From the NCBI GenBank assembly GCA_045119835.1, contig JBGVED010000002.1, forward strand, positions 28,422 through 92,421: 64,000 bases of DNA, given 5' to 3'. Shown one piece after another: positions 44,039-53,433 of this stretch. Position 1 is the first letter of the stretch; each line of letters starts with the position of its first letter. The notes below the pieces were generated by a model. That model ran no database searches, was not told the DNA's origin, and saw only the letters and a program-made list of their open reading frames with translations. A program made the position numbers and the translations under genes. This stretch comes from CALVUJ01 sp045119835 (GTDB lineage Bacteria; Bacillota_I; Bacilli_A; RFN20; DUOF01).

Positions 44039-44799
44039 AATTCATAATTTTAGCAAGTGGATCAAAAGGAAATTCAACATTGATTATAAGCAATAATCAA
44101 GAGCTTCTTTTAATTGATGCAGGTATTTCCTATAAAGAAATAAAAGAAAAAATAGCTAGATATGGTTATGATGTTAATGATGTAAAACATGTTTTAATAA
44201 CACATGAACACGACGATCATATCAAATCTATCAATAGTTTTTCTAATGCAAAAATATATTCTTTAAATGATATAAATGCAGCTAATACTAGTTTAGAAAA
44301 ATTCAAAGACAATATAATAAACGGATTTAATGTTGTAGCTATACCTTTATCTCATGATGTTAAATGTTGTGGCTATGTTGTTAGTGATGAAAAAGAAAAA
44401 TTGGTTTATATAACAGATACAGGCTATGTAAATTATAAAAACATACAGTACATAACAAATGCTGATTATTATATTTTTGAAAGTAATCACAACATACCTC
44501 TTCTTATGGAAACAAAAAGACCATTTTTCATAAAAAGCAGAATATTAGGAGATGAAGGTCACTTAAGTAATGAAGTTGCTAGTGATACATTATGTGATAT
44601 TATAGGCGATAAAACAAAACAAATATATTTAGCGCATTTATCACAAGAAGCAAATACTAAAGAAATGGCAATAAACACACTTTATAGTAAAGCGAAAGAA
44701 AGAGATATCGATTTAAAAAATATATTTATAAATGCTGCAGATCAAAATATAGAATTAAAAGGTGGAACATATCATGAAGAGGAAATTATTAGTATTTAG
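44035..44799 (+). CDS. walJ: MBL-fold hydrolase WalJ (YycJ)
   Basis: 254 residues: FIILASGSKGNSTLI, zinc motif ITHEHDDHIK, LSHDVKCCGYV, ESNHN and HLSNEVASD are the YycJ family marks. WalJ belongs to the walRKHIJ region in Bacillus and is linked to cell-wall and replication control; here walR, walK, walH and walI are absent between dnaB and walJ. Overlaps dnaB (ATGA) and the start of the next gene by 26 bases. Confidence 0.93.
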   Translation: MKFIILASGSKGNSTLIISNNQELLLIDAGISYKEIKEKIARYGYDVNDVKHVLITHEHDDHIKSINSFSNAKIYSLNDINAANTSLEKFKDNIINGFNVVAIPLSHDVKCCGYVVSDEKEKLVYITDTGYVNYKNIQYITNADYYIFESNHNIPLLMETKRPFFIKSRILGDEGHLSNEVASDTLCDIIGDKTKQIYLAHLSQEANTKEMAINTLYSKAKERDIDLKNIFINAADQNIELKGGTYHEEEIISI

Positions 44800-45751
44800 T
44801 TTAATATTTTCTTTTATAGCAACCACCGGTATTTTTGTGCACTTAAAAGCAACAAATGAAGGTTCTTTAAAAAAAGAATGTATAGACCCTAATAAATCGG
44901 TAGTCAGAATCTTAGATGAATTTGATATTTTTAAAAGTAATGGCATTGTTTATAAAATGGATGAAAATTATAGCTACATAGTTACAAGTATAGATACAAA
45001 TAAGAACACTAAGTATAAAGTTTTGTTTGAAAATGGCATTCAAAAAAATGCGACATTTGTTGGAAAAGATAATTATAATGATATTAGTATCTTAAAAACA
45101 GATAAAGAAAATAGTGCCCAACCAGTATGTATTGCAGATAGTAATTATTTGTATAAAGGACAACAAAACTATGCATATGGCTATTATGATATAGGAAATA
45201 GTTTTTATATAAAAAATACTCTAAGCCAAGTTGGAGATTTATATAAAAAAGAAGGATATATACACATTTATAAAAGTATTGTAGATATTTCAAGTAATAA
45301 ACAACTAAAAGGAACGGCGATATTCGATGAATTAAACAGGCTTATAGGAATTGTAAGTGGCTACGATGATAATTTTAAAGATGGAAGTTTTATAACAGAG
45401 AGCAATAAATTGATTAAAATTGTGGATTCTATAGTGAAAACTGGAAAATATAATGTAAATTATATAAAATATAATCTAGAAGATTACAGTTCATTAAGTT
45501 CGTTTCTAAAGGAAAGTTATGGAGTTAGTAAAAAGGTTGATAGTGGAGTCGTCGTAACAACATTTAAACCATTAGATTACTTATTTGATGGATTAAATCA
45601 AGGAATGACTATAGTAGCAGTTAATGGTATAGAAATAAAAAATAAATATGAGTTAGATAAACAACTTGAAAGATATGAAAAAAATGACAATGTTTGCTTA
45701 AAAGTCATTAAAAAAAATGGAAAAGAAGCATTTTATTATGTTGAAGTCTAA
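44774..45751 (+). CDS. Membrane-anchored HtrA-like pseudoprotease with PDZ domain
   Basis: 325 residues from the ATG at 44774 (AAAGGTGG Shine-Dalgarno inside walJ). One N-terminal hydrophobic anchor, a trypsin-like domain and a C-terminal PDZ (GLNQGMTIVAVNGIEIKNKYEL). It parallels the next protein, but the triad is not conserved: the region matching TNAHV reads IVTSID, the Asp region is kept (YNDISILK), and the Ser motif GNSGGAL is replaced by KQLKGTAIF. Catalysis is therefore unlikely; a regulatory or scaffold role beside the active HtrA is an inference. Lies in the walJ-htrA-rlmH string. Confidence 0.78.
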   Translation: MKRKLLVFSLIFSFIATTGIFVHLKATNEGSLKKECIDPNKSVVRILDEFDIFKSNGIVYKMDENYSYIVTSIDTNKNTKYKVLFENGIQKNATFVGKDNYNDISILKTDKENSAQPVCIADSNYLYKGQQNYAYGYYDIGNSFYIKNTLSQVGDLYKKEGYIHIYKSIVDISSNKQLKGTAIFDELNRLIGIVSGYDDNFKDGSFITESNKLIKIVDSIVKTGKYNVNYIKYNLEDYSSLSSFLKESYGVSKKVDSGVVVTTFKPLDYLFDGLNQGMTIVAVNGIEIKNKYELDKQLERYEKNDNVCLKVIKKNGKEAFYYVEV

Positions 45752-45766
45752 AAGGGGGAAAAGACA

Positions 45767-46840
45767 ATGAAAAAAATAAACAAATTCTTAATGATGGTTT
45801 TGATGATTTTAGCAATCGGAGGATGTAGTTGTTCAAACGATGAAGTAAAATGTCCAGGTGATGACAAAAACACAACTGAAGAAACATACACAACCATAAA
45901 CAATGGGTATAAAGACTTATATGCTCAAACAACAGAGAGTGTTGTAATGGTTAGGGTTCAAAGAAAAAGTAATGGAGAAATAAAAGCAACAGGAAGTGGT
46001 GTAGTTGTTTTTGAAGAAGGTGAATATGCTTATATCTTAACAAATGCGCACGTCTTAAAAGATATTACTAGTGATTTTGAAGTAGAAGTATTCTTCTCAG
46101 ATAAAGAAGGGTTCCAATCTGGTAAAAGTGAAATTGCACTTGTAAAAGGAAAAGATTATAAAGAAGATGTAGCAGTTCTTAGAATAAATAAGAGTAATAA
46201 ATATAAAATTGCAACACTAGGAGATTCTAGCAAAATAAGCAAAGGAGATTTCGTTTATACAATCGGTTCGCCATATCAAAAGTTTAATCACACAACATCT
46301 GGTACAATATCAAATTATGATGTAAAGATAGAGATAGATATGATAAATTCAGGAACAACAACACCTGTGTATGCTATTTTATTTGATGCTCCAATTAATA
46401 AAGGAAATAGTGGAGGGGCTTTATTCAATAAAAATGGAGAATTAATAGGAATAACAACTCTTAAATATGATGAATTAGATGGAGTATATGGTGCCTTACC
46501 GATCAACTATTTTATGAAAGTGGCAAGATATTTATTTACTAACAACGCTTATGTAAGACCAACATTAAATTTAACATTATTATCAGTTAATGAAATGGGA
46601 GTTTTAAGAGAAAATTATGGAATATCTTCTAGTATCACAACTGGAATATATGTTCAAAACTCATTAGAAAGTAATATTCCAAACCAAAGTATAATAAATG
46701 AAGTAAATGGAAATAAAGTTAATTCAAATGCACAATTACAAGTGGAACTTTTAAAACATAGTAAAGGAGATACGATAACTTTAACCATAATGAATAAAGA
46801 TGGTTTAAATAATAGACAAGTTAGCGTTACGTTACGTTAA
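45767..46840 (+). CDS. htrA: HtrA/DegP-type serine protease, lipoprotein
   Basis: 357 residues. Lipobox IGGCSCS (lipidated Cys near 20) in place of the usual transmembrane anchor. The protease domain has the full triad: His in LTNAHVLKD, Asp in KEDVAVLRI and Ser in NKGNSGGALF. A C-terminal PDZ-like region begins near 265 (IINEVNGNKVNSNAQL). Surface quality-control protease for misfolded exported proteins. It occupies the htrC (yycK) position between walJ and rlmH; its stop overlaps the rlmH start by one base. Confidence 0.92.
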   Translation: MKKINKFLMMVLMILAIGGCSCSNDEVKCPGDDKNTTEETYTTINNGYKDLYAQTTESVVMVRVQRKSNGEIKATGSGVVVFEEGEYAYILTNAHVLKDITSDFEVEVFFSDKEGFQSGKSEIALVKGKDYKEDVAVLRINKSNKYKIATLGDSSKISKGDFVYTIGSPYQKFNHTTSGTISNYDVKIEIDMINSGTTTPVYAILFDAPINKGNSGGALFNKNGELIGITTLKYDELDGVYGALPINYFMKVARYLFTNNAYVRPTLNLTLLSVNEMGVLRENYGISSSITTGIYVQNSLESNIPNQSIINEVNGNKVNSNAQLQVELLKHSKGDTITLTIMNKDGLNNRQVSVTLR

Positions 46841-47313
46841 TGATAAAAATCAAGTTAATATGTGTGGGTAAAATTAAAGAAAAATATTTAAACGAAGCAA
46901 TAAGTGAATACTTAAAAAGATTAAGTGGATATTGTTCTTTTGAAATAGTAGAAGTAAAAGATGAAAAAATAGCACCAAACACTAGTGATGAAAAGATAAA
47001 AGAAATAGAATCTAATAGAATAATTGAAAAAATAAATGATAGAGATTATGTTGTTTTATTAGATTTAAGAGGAAAACAATTAAGCAGCGAAGAGTTTGCT
47101 TTAAAAATGGATTCTTTAGTTAGTCAAGGGACAGGAAGTTATTGCTTTATAATTGGAGGCTCGTTAGGAGTTAGTGAAAATCTTAAAAATAAAGCGGATT
47201 TTCTTCTTTCTTTTTCAAAGCTTACATTTACTCATCAAATGATGAGATTGCTTGTTATGGAGCAAATTTACAGGGTTTTTAAAATAAATAATAATGAAAC
47301 TTACCATAAATAA
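46840..47313 (+). CDS. rlmH: 23S rRNA pseudouridine1915-N3-methyltransferase
   Basis: 157 residues of the SPOUT family: IKLICVGKIKEKYLNEAI, YVVLLDLRGKQLSSEEFA, FIIGGSLGVSE and LTFTHQMMRLLVMEQIYR knotted segment. It methylates pseudouridine 1915 in helix 69 of 23S rRNA. Starts at the htrA stop and is followed by a terminator. Family length 156-159, normal. Confidence 0.96.
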   Translation: MIKIKLICVGKIKEKYLNEAISEYLKRLSGYCSFEIVEVKDEKIAPNTSDEKIKEIESNRIIEKINDRDYVVLLDLRGKQLSSEEFALKMDSLVSQGTGSYCFIIGGSLGVSENLKNKADFLLSFSKLTFTHQMMRLLVMEQIYRVFKINNNETYHK

Positions 47314-47333
47314 ATAAAAAGGTAAGTTTTTTT
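47298..47333 (+). terminator. Terminator of the gdpP-to-rlmH region
   Basis: AAACTTACC (47298-47306) pairs with GGTAAGTTT (47321-47329), followed by T; it overlaps the end of rlmH. Confidence 0.75.
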
Positions 47334-47437
47334 AATTTATATAGACAATAAAACAATGATAATAAAACAAAAAAATGAACAAAATGTAATAAATTTAAAG
47401 TAAATCAATCAGATAAATATTAAAATGTAATTGATGT

Positions 47438-47476
47438 GGTAATTTGAATGTCTAAAAGCCTTTAAATTACCTTTTT
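47438..47476 (+). terminator. Second terminator-like hairpin before yaaA
   Basis: GGTAATTT (47438-47445) pairs with AAATTACC (47464-47471), then T. About 105 bases after the rlmH terminator; the interval between has no ORF, so a short RNA or a doubled terminator is possible. Confidence 0.55.
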
Positions 47477-47487
47477 CTTTTGCTTTT

Positions 47488-47528
47488 TTGACAGGTATAT
47501 GATAGAATATAAATGTATATTTATATTC
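47488..47528 (+). promoter_or_regulatory. yaaA-recF-gyrBA promoter region and leader hairpin
   Basis: TTGACA (47488-47493) is a perfect -35. The -10 is unclear: TATAAA at 47508-47513 gives a 14-base spacer. A perfect 10-bp inverted repeat GAATATAAAT/ATTTATATTC with loop GTAT occupies 47505-47528 and overlaps the -10 area, so it could be an operator or leader hairpin. Confidence 0.45.
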
Positions 47529-47561
47529 TTTCATAAAGGGGTTAAAAGGAGGCTGAAATAA

Positions 47562-47780
47562 ATGGAAAAAGTCAATATTAATAGTGAGTACATTACGCTT
47601 GGTCAATTTTTAAAATTTGTAGGCATAATTGACTGTGGTAGTTATGCAAAACAGTTCTTATTAGAAAATAATGTTTTAATAAATAATGAACAAGATCAAA
47701 GACGTGGAAGAAAAATATATCCTGGTGACATAGTTAAAGTTTTAAATAAAATGTATGAGGTAGAAAAACTTGTATCTTAA
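47562..47780 (+). CDS. yaaA: S4-domain RNA-binding protein YaaA
   Basis: 72 residues with an S4-like RNA-binding fold (YITLGQFLKFVGIIDCGSYAKQFL, then DQRRGRKIYPGDIV in pieces). YaaA/RlbA-type proteins precede recF in Bacillota and associate with the large ribosomal subunit. AGGAGG precedes the ATG. The last 11 bases overlap recF. Confidence 0.92.
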   Translation: MEKVNINSEYITLGQFLKFVGIIDCGSYAKQFLLENNVLINNEQDQRRGRKIYPGDIVKVLNKMYEVEKLVS

Positions 47781-48855
47781 AAAAATAAAAATTAGAAACT
47801 TTAGAAACTATGATTTGCTAGAAATGGTTTTTGAAAAAGGAATAAATTATTTGTGTGGTTTAAATGGTGTAGGAAAAACAAATTTAATTGAAGCTATTTA
47901 TTACATAAGCAACTTAGAATCGTTTAGAACAAACGAAGATAAAAACTTGTTAAAGGATGGTAAAGGTGAGTTTTTTATAGATGGGGTTGTAAATGATAGA
48001 GATTATAGTTTGCTTATTAATAAAGACTCAAAGCTGCTTAGCATAGATGGAATTGTTTATAAAAAGTACAGGGAATATTTGGGTAATGTAAATGTTATTG
48101 AATTTATACCAGAAGAAGTTTATTTATTAAAAGATTTTCCAAAAGACAGAAGAAAATTCTTAGATAAAGAAATTTCTAAAATTGATAAAAAATACTTAAA
48201 TGATATTCTTATCTATAACAAACTATTAAAACAAAGAAATGAGTTATTAAAAAGTAGTGATGCATACAAAGATGCGCTTTTATCTGTTATTGATGAGAAA
48301 ATAAGTGAGTTACAAGTATCAATTATAGAAAAAAGAAAAGAATTTCTAGATAGTGTTGAAAAAACAATAAACAATTTTAAAACTTCTCTTAATAATGTAT
48401 ATAAATTTGAAATAAAGTATGAATGTTGTTTTGAAAAAATAACGAAGGAAGAGATATTGAAAAAATATCAAAGTAGTCTAACTAAAGATAAAGAAAAAAT
48501 GATAACAAGTTATGGAATACACAAAGATGATTTTAAAATCTATATAAATGAAAATGACGCTTCATCTTTTGGGTCTCAAGGAGAACAAAGATTTATCGTC
48601 TTACTTGTAAAACTGGCGTTAATAAACTTGATAAAACAAAAGAAAAACGACTGTCCAATATTAGTTTTAGATGATGTCTTTTCAGAGTTAGATGAATTTA
48701 GAAAAAAAGAAGTGTATGAAATTATAAAAGATTTCGATCAAGTATTTATAACGGGATGTGTTAATGAATGTATAGGGGATAACAAAAACATAACTCGATA
48801 TGAAATAAAAGAAAGTAAAATTCAAAAAATAAAGGAGGAAATAAATAATGAGTGA
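47770..48855 (+). CDS. recF: DNA replication and repair protein RecF
   Basis: 361 residues from a TTG start inside yaaA, with GAGGT about 9 bases upstream; the product then begins MYLKKIKIRNFRNYD, aligning with Bacillus MYIQNLELTSYRNYD. SMC-like ABC ATPase: Walker A GLNGVGKTN, signature FGSQGEQR, Walker B ILVLDDVFSELDE. RecF loads RecA at gaps with RecO and RecR. Ends 8 bases into gyrB. Confidence 0.95.
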   Translation: MYLKKIKIRNFRNYDLLEMVFEKGINYLCGLNGVGKTNLIEAIYYISNLESFRTNEDKNLLKDGKGEFFIDGVVNDRDYSLLINKDSKLLSIDGIVYKKYREYLGNVNVIEFIPEEVYLLKDFPKDRRKFLDKEISKIDKKYLNDILIYNKLLKQRNELLKSSDAYKDALLSVIDEKISELQVSIIEKRKEFLDSVEKTINNFKTSLNNVYKFEIKYECCFEKITKEEILKKYQSSLTKDKEKMITSYGIHKDDFKIYINENDASSFGSQGEQRFIVLLVKLALINLIKQKKNDCPILVLDDVFSELDEFRKKEVYEIIKDFDQVFITGCVNECIGDNKNITRYEIKESKIQKIKEEINNE

Positions 48856-50773
48856 TACTAGAGCAAACGAGCAATATACAGCGGATAATATTCAGGTTCT
48901 AGAAGGACTGGAAGCTGTTAGAAAACGTCCAGGTATGTATATTGGTACAACATCAGAGAGAGGTTTACATCATCTTGTCTGGGAAATTGTTGATAATGCA
49001 ATTGATGAAGCTTTAGCAGGTTATTGTAATGAGGTAAACATTACTGTAACAGAAAAAAATGAAATAATTGTAAAAGATAATGGAAGAGGAATACCTGTTG
49101 GATTACATCCTAAAACTGGAATAAGTGCAGTAGAAACAGTATACACAGTTCTTCATGCAGGAGGTAAGTTTGGAGAAGGTGGAGGATATAAAGTTTCTGG
49201 AGGACTTCACGGTGTTGGAGCTTCTGTTGTTAATGCATTAAGTGAATATGTTGAAGTTAGAGTTTACAAAGAAGGAACTGAATATTTAGTTAAATTTAGA
49301 AATGGTGGAAAAACAGAACAACATTTAACTATAATAGGACCAACAGATAGAAGAGGAACAACAGTATTATTTAAACCAGACCCAGAAATCTTTACTGAAA
49401 CAACAGTGTTTAACTATGCTATCTTAAAAGAGAGATTTAGACAAATGGCCTTCTTAAATAAAGGAGTAAAAATAACTCTTGAAGATTTAAGAGGAGAAAG
49501 ACAATACGAAGAATATAAATACGATGATGGTTTAAAAGATTATGTTAAATTCATAAATCAATCAAGAGAAGCAATTCATGAAGATATCGTTTATGTTGAA
49601 GGAGAAGAAGATGGAATAGCAGTTGAGATAGCCTTCCAATACAATGAAGGTTACGTATCAAGTGTATATTCATACTGTAACAACATTAATACACATGAAG
49701 GTGGAACACATGAAGAAGGATTTAGATATACTTTAACTAGGCTTATAAATAATTATGCTAAAAGCAATAAGATGCTTAAAGATAATGATGAAAGTTTAAC
49801 TAATGATGATGTTAGAGAAGGTATTACGGCAATAGTTTCAGTAAGACACCCAAATCCTCAATACGAAGGACAAACAAAAACAAAATTAGGTAACTCAGAA
49901 GTTAGAAAAGTTGTTAATAATATTTTTAGTGCTCAATTAGAAAGATATATGGCTGAAAATCCAGATGTAGCTAAAATTATTGTTGAAAAAGCAATACTTG
50001 CATCACATGCTAGAATGGCTGCTAAAAGAGCAAGAGAGATGACACGTAAAAAAGGTCTTTTAGAAATAACTGGAAATCCAGCAAAACTTGCTGATTGTTC
50101 AAGTAGAGATGCTTCTAAAAACGAAATATATATAGTTGAGGGTAACTCAGCTGGAGGTAGTGCTAAAAATGGTAGAGATAGAAATTTCCAAGCAATACTT
50201 CCGCTTCGTGGAAAAATCTTAAACGTTGAAAAAGCAAGACAAGATAGGATTTTTGCTAATCAAGAAATAAAAGATATTATTACTTCTCTTGGAACTGGAA
50301 TTCATCAAGAGTTTGACATTGAAAAACTAAGATATCATAAAGTTGTAATCATGACCGATGCCGATGTTGATGGATCACACATTAGAATATTACTTTTAAC
50401 GTTATTTTATAGATTTATGAAACCTCTTGTAGAAAATGGAAATATTTATATAGCTTGCCCTCCACTTTACCAATTAGCATGTGGAAAACAAGTATATTAC
50501 TTATATAGCGATCAAGAATTAGAAAATTTAAAAGCAGAACTTGGTAACAATTCAAAATATGTTATTCAAAGATATAAAGGTCTTGGAGAAATGGATGCAG
50601 AACAATTGTGGGAAACAACAATGAACCCAGAAACAAGAACATTGCTTCAAGTAACTTTAGATGATGCAATAGAAGCAGATATGATATTTGGAATGCTTAT
50701 GGGAGATAAAGTAGAACCAAGAAAGAACTTTATTCTTGAAAATGCAAAATTCGTTGAGAATTTAGATATATAG
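48848..50773 (+). CDS. gyrB: DNA gyrase subunit B
   Basis: 641 residues: GHKL ATPase (LEAVRKRPGMYIG, DNAIDEALAG, DNGRGIPVG, GGLHGVGASVVNAL), transducer, TOPRIM with VEGNSAGGSAK and MTDADVDGSHI, and the C-terminal YKGLGEMDAEQLWETTM. The TOPRIM motif has EGNSAGG where most gyrases have EGDSAGG; the catalytic Glu is intact. With GyrA introduces negative supercoils. GGAGG in the recF end precedes the ATG; gyrA follows after 14 bases. Confidence 0.97.
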   Translation: MSDTRANEQYTADNIQVLEGLEAVRKRPGMYIGTTSERGLHHLVWEIVDNAIDEALAGYCNEVNITVTEKNEIIVKDNGRGIPVGLHPKTGISAVETVYTVLHAGGKFGEGGGYKVSGGLHGVGASVVNALSEYVEVRVYKEGTEYLVKFRNGGKTEQHLTIIGPTDRRGTTVLFKPDPEIFTETTVFNYAILKERFRQMAFLNKGVKITLEDLRGERQYEEYKYDDGLKDYVKFINQSREAIHEDIVYVEGEEDGIAVEIAFQYNEGYVSSVYSYCNNINTHEGGTHEEGFRYTLTRLINNYAKSNKMLKDNDESLTNDDVREGITAIVSVRHPNPQYEGQTKTKLGNSEVRKVVNNIFSAQLERYMAENPDVAKIIVEKAILASHARMAAKRAREMTRKKGLLEITGNPAKLADCSSRDASKNEIYIVEGNSAGGSAKNGRDRNFQAILPLRGKILNVEKARQDRIFANQEIKDIITSLGTGIHQEFDIEKLRYHKVVIMTDADVDGSHIRILLLTLFYRFMKPLVENGNIYIACPPLYQLACGKQVYYLYSDQELENLKAELGNNSKYVIQRYKGLGEMDAEQLWETTMNPETRTLLQVTLDDAIEADMIFGMLMGDKVEPRKNFILENAKFVENLDI

Positions 50774-50787
50774 GGAGGTGCGAAATA

Positions 50788-53331
50788 ATGGAAAACGAAA
50801 ATAATGAATTAGAACAACAAAATAAACAAATTAATGCAGAAACAATTCATGATAGAAGTGTAAAACCAATCAACATGACTAAGGAAGTAAAAAAAGCTTT
50901 CCTTGATTATGCGATGTCAGTAATTGTTTCACGTGCTCTTCCTGATGTTAGAGATGGATTAAAACCAGTACATAGAAGAATTATTCACACAATGAATGAA
51001 CTTGGCGTTCAAGCAGGAAAACCATTTAAAAAATCTGCCAGAATCGTCGGAGATACAATGGGTAAATATCACCCACATGGTGATACAGCAATTTACGATT
51101 CATTAGTAAGATTAGCACAAGATTTTTCTTGCCGTTATCCGCTTGTTGATGGACATGGTAACTTTGGTTCTATCGATGGTGATGAAGCTGCTGCGATGCG
51201 TTATACTGAAGCTAGAATGGCAAAAATTGCTATGGAAATGGTTCGTGATATAGATGAAGATACAGTAGATTTTATGGATAACTATGATGGAACAGAGAAA
51301 GAGCCTGTAGTTCTTCCTTGTAGATTCCCAAATTTATTAGTAAATGGAACTGTTGGTATTGCTGTTGGTATGGCAACTAATGTTCCAACTCACAATTTAG
51401 GAGAAGTTATTGATGCAGTACTTGCAATAAGTAGCGATCCAGGAATTAGTGTTACAGACTTAATGAATAATTATATTCCAGGGCCAGATTTTCCAACAGG
51501 AGGAATAATACTAGGAAGAAATGGTATTAAAAAAGCTTATGAAGAAGGAAACGGCTCTATTATTGTTAGATCTAAATGTCACTTTGAAGATATGGATCAT
51601 GGAGATAGAAAAAGAATTATCGTAACTGAAATTCCATACCAAGTAAATAAAAGTGTTTTAATAGAAAAGATTGTTGATTTAGTAAAAAATAAAATTGTTG
51701 AAGGTATTTCTGATTTAAGAGATGAATCAAGCAGAGAAGGAATGCGTATTGTAATAGAATTAAAGAAGGGTGTTGTTCCTGAAGTAGTTCTAAATCAACT
51801 ATACAAACTAACGCAACTTCAAACTACTTTTGGTGCCAACATGCTAGCGATAGTAGATGGTGAACCAAGAGTTTTAGGAATAAAAGAAATCCTTAATCAA
51901 TATTTATTACATCAAGAGGATGTTTTAACAAGAAGAACTAAATTTAGACTTGCAAAAGCAAATGATAAAATTCACATTTTACAAGGCTTAAGAATTGCGA
52001 GTGATAATATAGATGAAGTTATCCATATTATAAGAAATAGTGACAATACAGAAGATGCTACAAATAAGTTGATGACAAGATTTGAATTATCTGAAAAACA
52101 ATGTAAAGCAATTCTAGATATGTCTTTAAAAAGATTAACAGGATTAGCACGTGCTGAAATAGTTGCTAACATTGAACAACTAGAAAGAGAAATAGCAGAA
52201 CTTAGAAGTATCTTAGAAGATAAAAATAAACTATTAGAAATAATTAGAAATGAACTATTGGAAATGAGAAGTAGATTTGCAGATCCTAGAAGAACAGAAA
52301 TAACTAATGATTATAGTAATATTGATGATGAAGATTTAATTCCTCAAGAAGACATAGTTATTTCATTAACAATAAATGGATATATAAAGAGAGTCACAAC
52401 AGATACTTACAGAACTCAAAATAGAGGAGGAAGAGGAGTAACTGGAATGACTACTCACGAAGATGATATCGTAGATCAACTTTTAATAACAAATACTCAT
52501 ACCGATATCTTGTTCTTTACAAATACTGGTAGAGTTTACCGTATAAGAGGATACAAGATTCCAGAGTTCTCAAGACAATCAAAGGGTCTTCCAATAATTA
52601 ACTTACTAAATATGGATAAAAAAGAAAAAGTACAAGCGATGATATCTATTGATAGTAACGATATTACAGGTAACGAACAATTATTATTTGTAAGTAAAAA
52701 TGGTATCAGTAAACGTGTAAGTATAGAAGAATTTAAAAACATAAGACAAAATGGTAAAATAGCAGTTAACTTAAAAGAAGGCGATGAACTATTTGCGGTT
52801 AGAAAAACAAATGGTAACGAAGATGTAGTTATCGCAGCAAGCAATGGTAAAGCTGTAAGGTTCTCAGAAGAAAATATTAGATCAATGGGAAGAACTGCTA
52901 CTGGAGTTAAATCAATTAATGTAGGAGATGGCGAAGTAGTAGGAGTATCTACATCTAGCCAAGGAGAATACATACTTGTATTAACATCTAAAGGATATGG
53001 AAAAATGTCTCATATCGATGAATATCGTGTAATGAGTAACCGTGGAGGTAAAGGTGTTAAAACTGTAAACGTAACTGAGAAAAATGGTGACTTAGTATGT
53101 TTAAAGGCTGTAAAAGGTGATGAAGATTTACTAGTAGTAACAGATAAAGGTGTAATCATTAGAGTTTCATTAGAACAAGTAAAAGTTTCTAGTAGAAATA
53201 CTCAAGGGGTTAGAATTATAAAAATTGCTGATAACTCTGTAGTATCTTCTATTGCTGTTGTAGCAAAAGAAGAAATAGCAGAAGAAAATCAAGCTCAAGA
53301 AGAAACAAACATAACAGAAGATGATCAATAA
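50788..53331 (+). CDS. gyrA: DNA gyrase subunit A
   Basis: 847 residues: N-terminal breakage-reunion domain (RALPDVRDGLKPVHRRI, KYHPHGDTAIYDSLVR, catalytic Tyr in AAMRYTEAR) and a six-bladed C-terminal propeller with the GyrA box QNRGGRG, which distinguishes it from ParC. The residue matching E. coli Ser83 is Thr (HGDTAIYD). Terminated right after the stop. The C-terminus ends in a Glu-rich tail. Confidence 0.97.
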   Translation: MENENNELEQQNKQINAETIHDRSVKPINMTKEVKKAFLDYAMSVIVSRALPDVRDGLKPVHRRIIHTMNELGVQAGKPFKKSARIVGDTMGKYHPHGDTAIYDSLVRLAQDFSCRYPLVDGHGNFGSIDGDEAAAMRYTEARMAKIAMEMVRDIDEDTVDFMDNYDGTEKEPVVLPCRFPNLLVNGTVGIAVGMATNVPTHNLGEVIDAVLAISSDPGISVTDLMNNYIPGPDFPTGGIILGRNGIKKAYEEGNGSIIVRSKCHFEDMDHGDRKRIIVTEIPYQVNKSVLIEKIVDLVKNKIVEGISDLRDESSREGMRIVIELKKGVVPEVVLNQLYKLTQLQTTFGANMLAIVDGEPRVLGIKEILNQYLLHQEDVLTRRTKFRLAKANDKIHILQGLRIASDNIDEVIHIIRNSDNTEDATNKLMTRFELSEKQCKAILDMSLKRLTGLARAEIVANIEQLEREIAELRSILEDKNKLLEIIRNELLEMRSRFADPRRTEITNDYSNIDDEDLIPQEDIVISLTINGYIKRVTTDTYRTQNRGGRGVTGMTTHEDDIVDQLLITNTHTDILFFTNTGRVYRIRGYKIPEFSRQSKGLPIINLLNMDKKEKVQAMISIDSNDITGNEQLLFVSKNGISKRVSIEEFKNIRQNGKIAVNLKEGDELFAVRKTNGNEDVVIAASNGKAVRFSEENIRSMGRTATGVKSINVGDGEVVGVSTSSQGEYILVLTSKGYGKMSHIDEYRVMSNRGGKGVKTVNVTEKNGDLVCLKAVKGDEDLLVVTDKGVIIRVSLEQVKVSSRNTQGVRIIKIADNSVVSSIAVVAKEEIAEENQAQEETNITEDDQ

Positions 53332-53335
53332 AAAT

Positions 53336-53363
53336 AAGTGTAGGAAAAAACCTACACTTTTTC
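53336..53363 (+). terminator. Terminator of yaaA-recF-gyrB-gyrA
   Basis: A perfect 9-bp stem AAGTGTAGG/CCTACACTT (53336-53344 and 53351-53359) with an A6 loop, followed by T. Confidence 0.88.
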
Positions 53364-53405
53364 TTTTTGTAAATAAAAATATTTAGTGCCGATTTTGTTT
53401 TGTTA

Positions 53406-53414
53406 TGTTAAAAT
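53406..53414 (+). promoter_or_regulatory. Extended -10 promoter of the first HExxH paralogue
   Basis: TGTTAAAAT matches the extended -10 form. It is 20 bases before the ATG at 53434 and after the gyrA terminator. Confidence 0.45.
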
Positions 53415-53433
53415 TAAAAAGTAGGTGATTGAA

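Noticed and set aside
48848..50773. EGNSAGG in place of EGDSAGG in GyrB as a sign of inactivation
   Set aside because: The catalytic Glu and the DADVD motif are intact and every other motif is normal, so this is most likely tolerated variation.
52536..52973. 145-residue minus-strand ORF over gyrA
   Set aside because: Shadow of the GyrA C-terminal propeller coding frame; no independent start signals.
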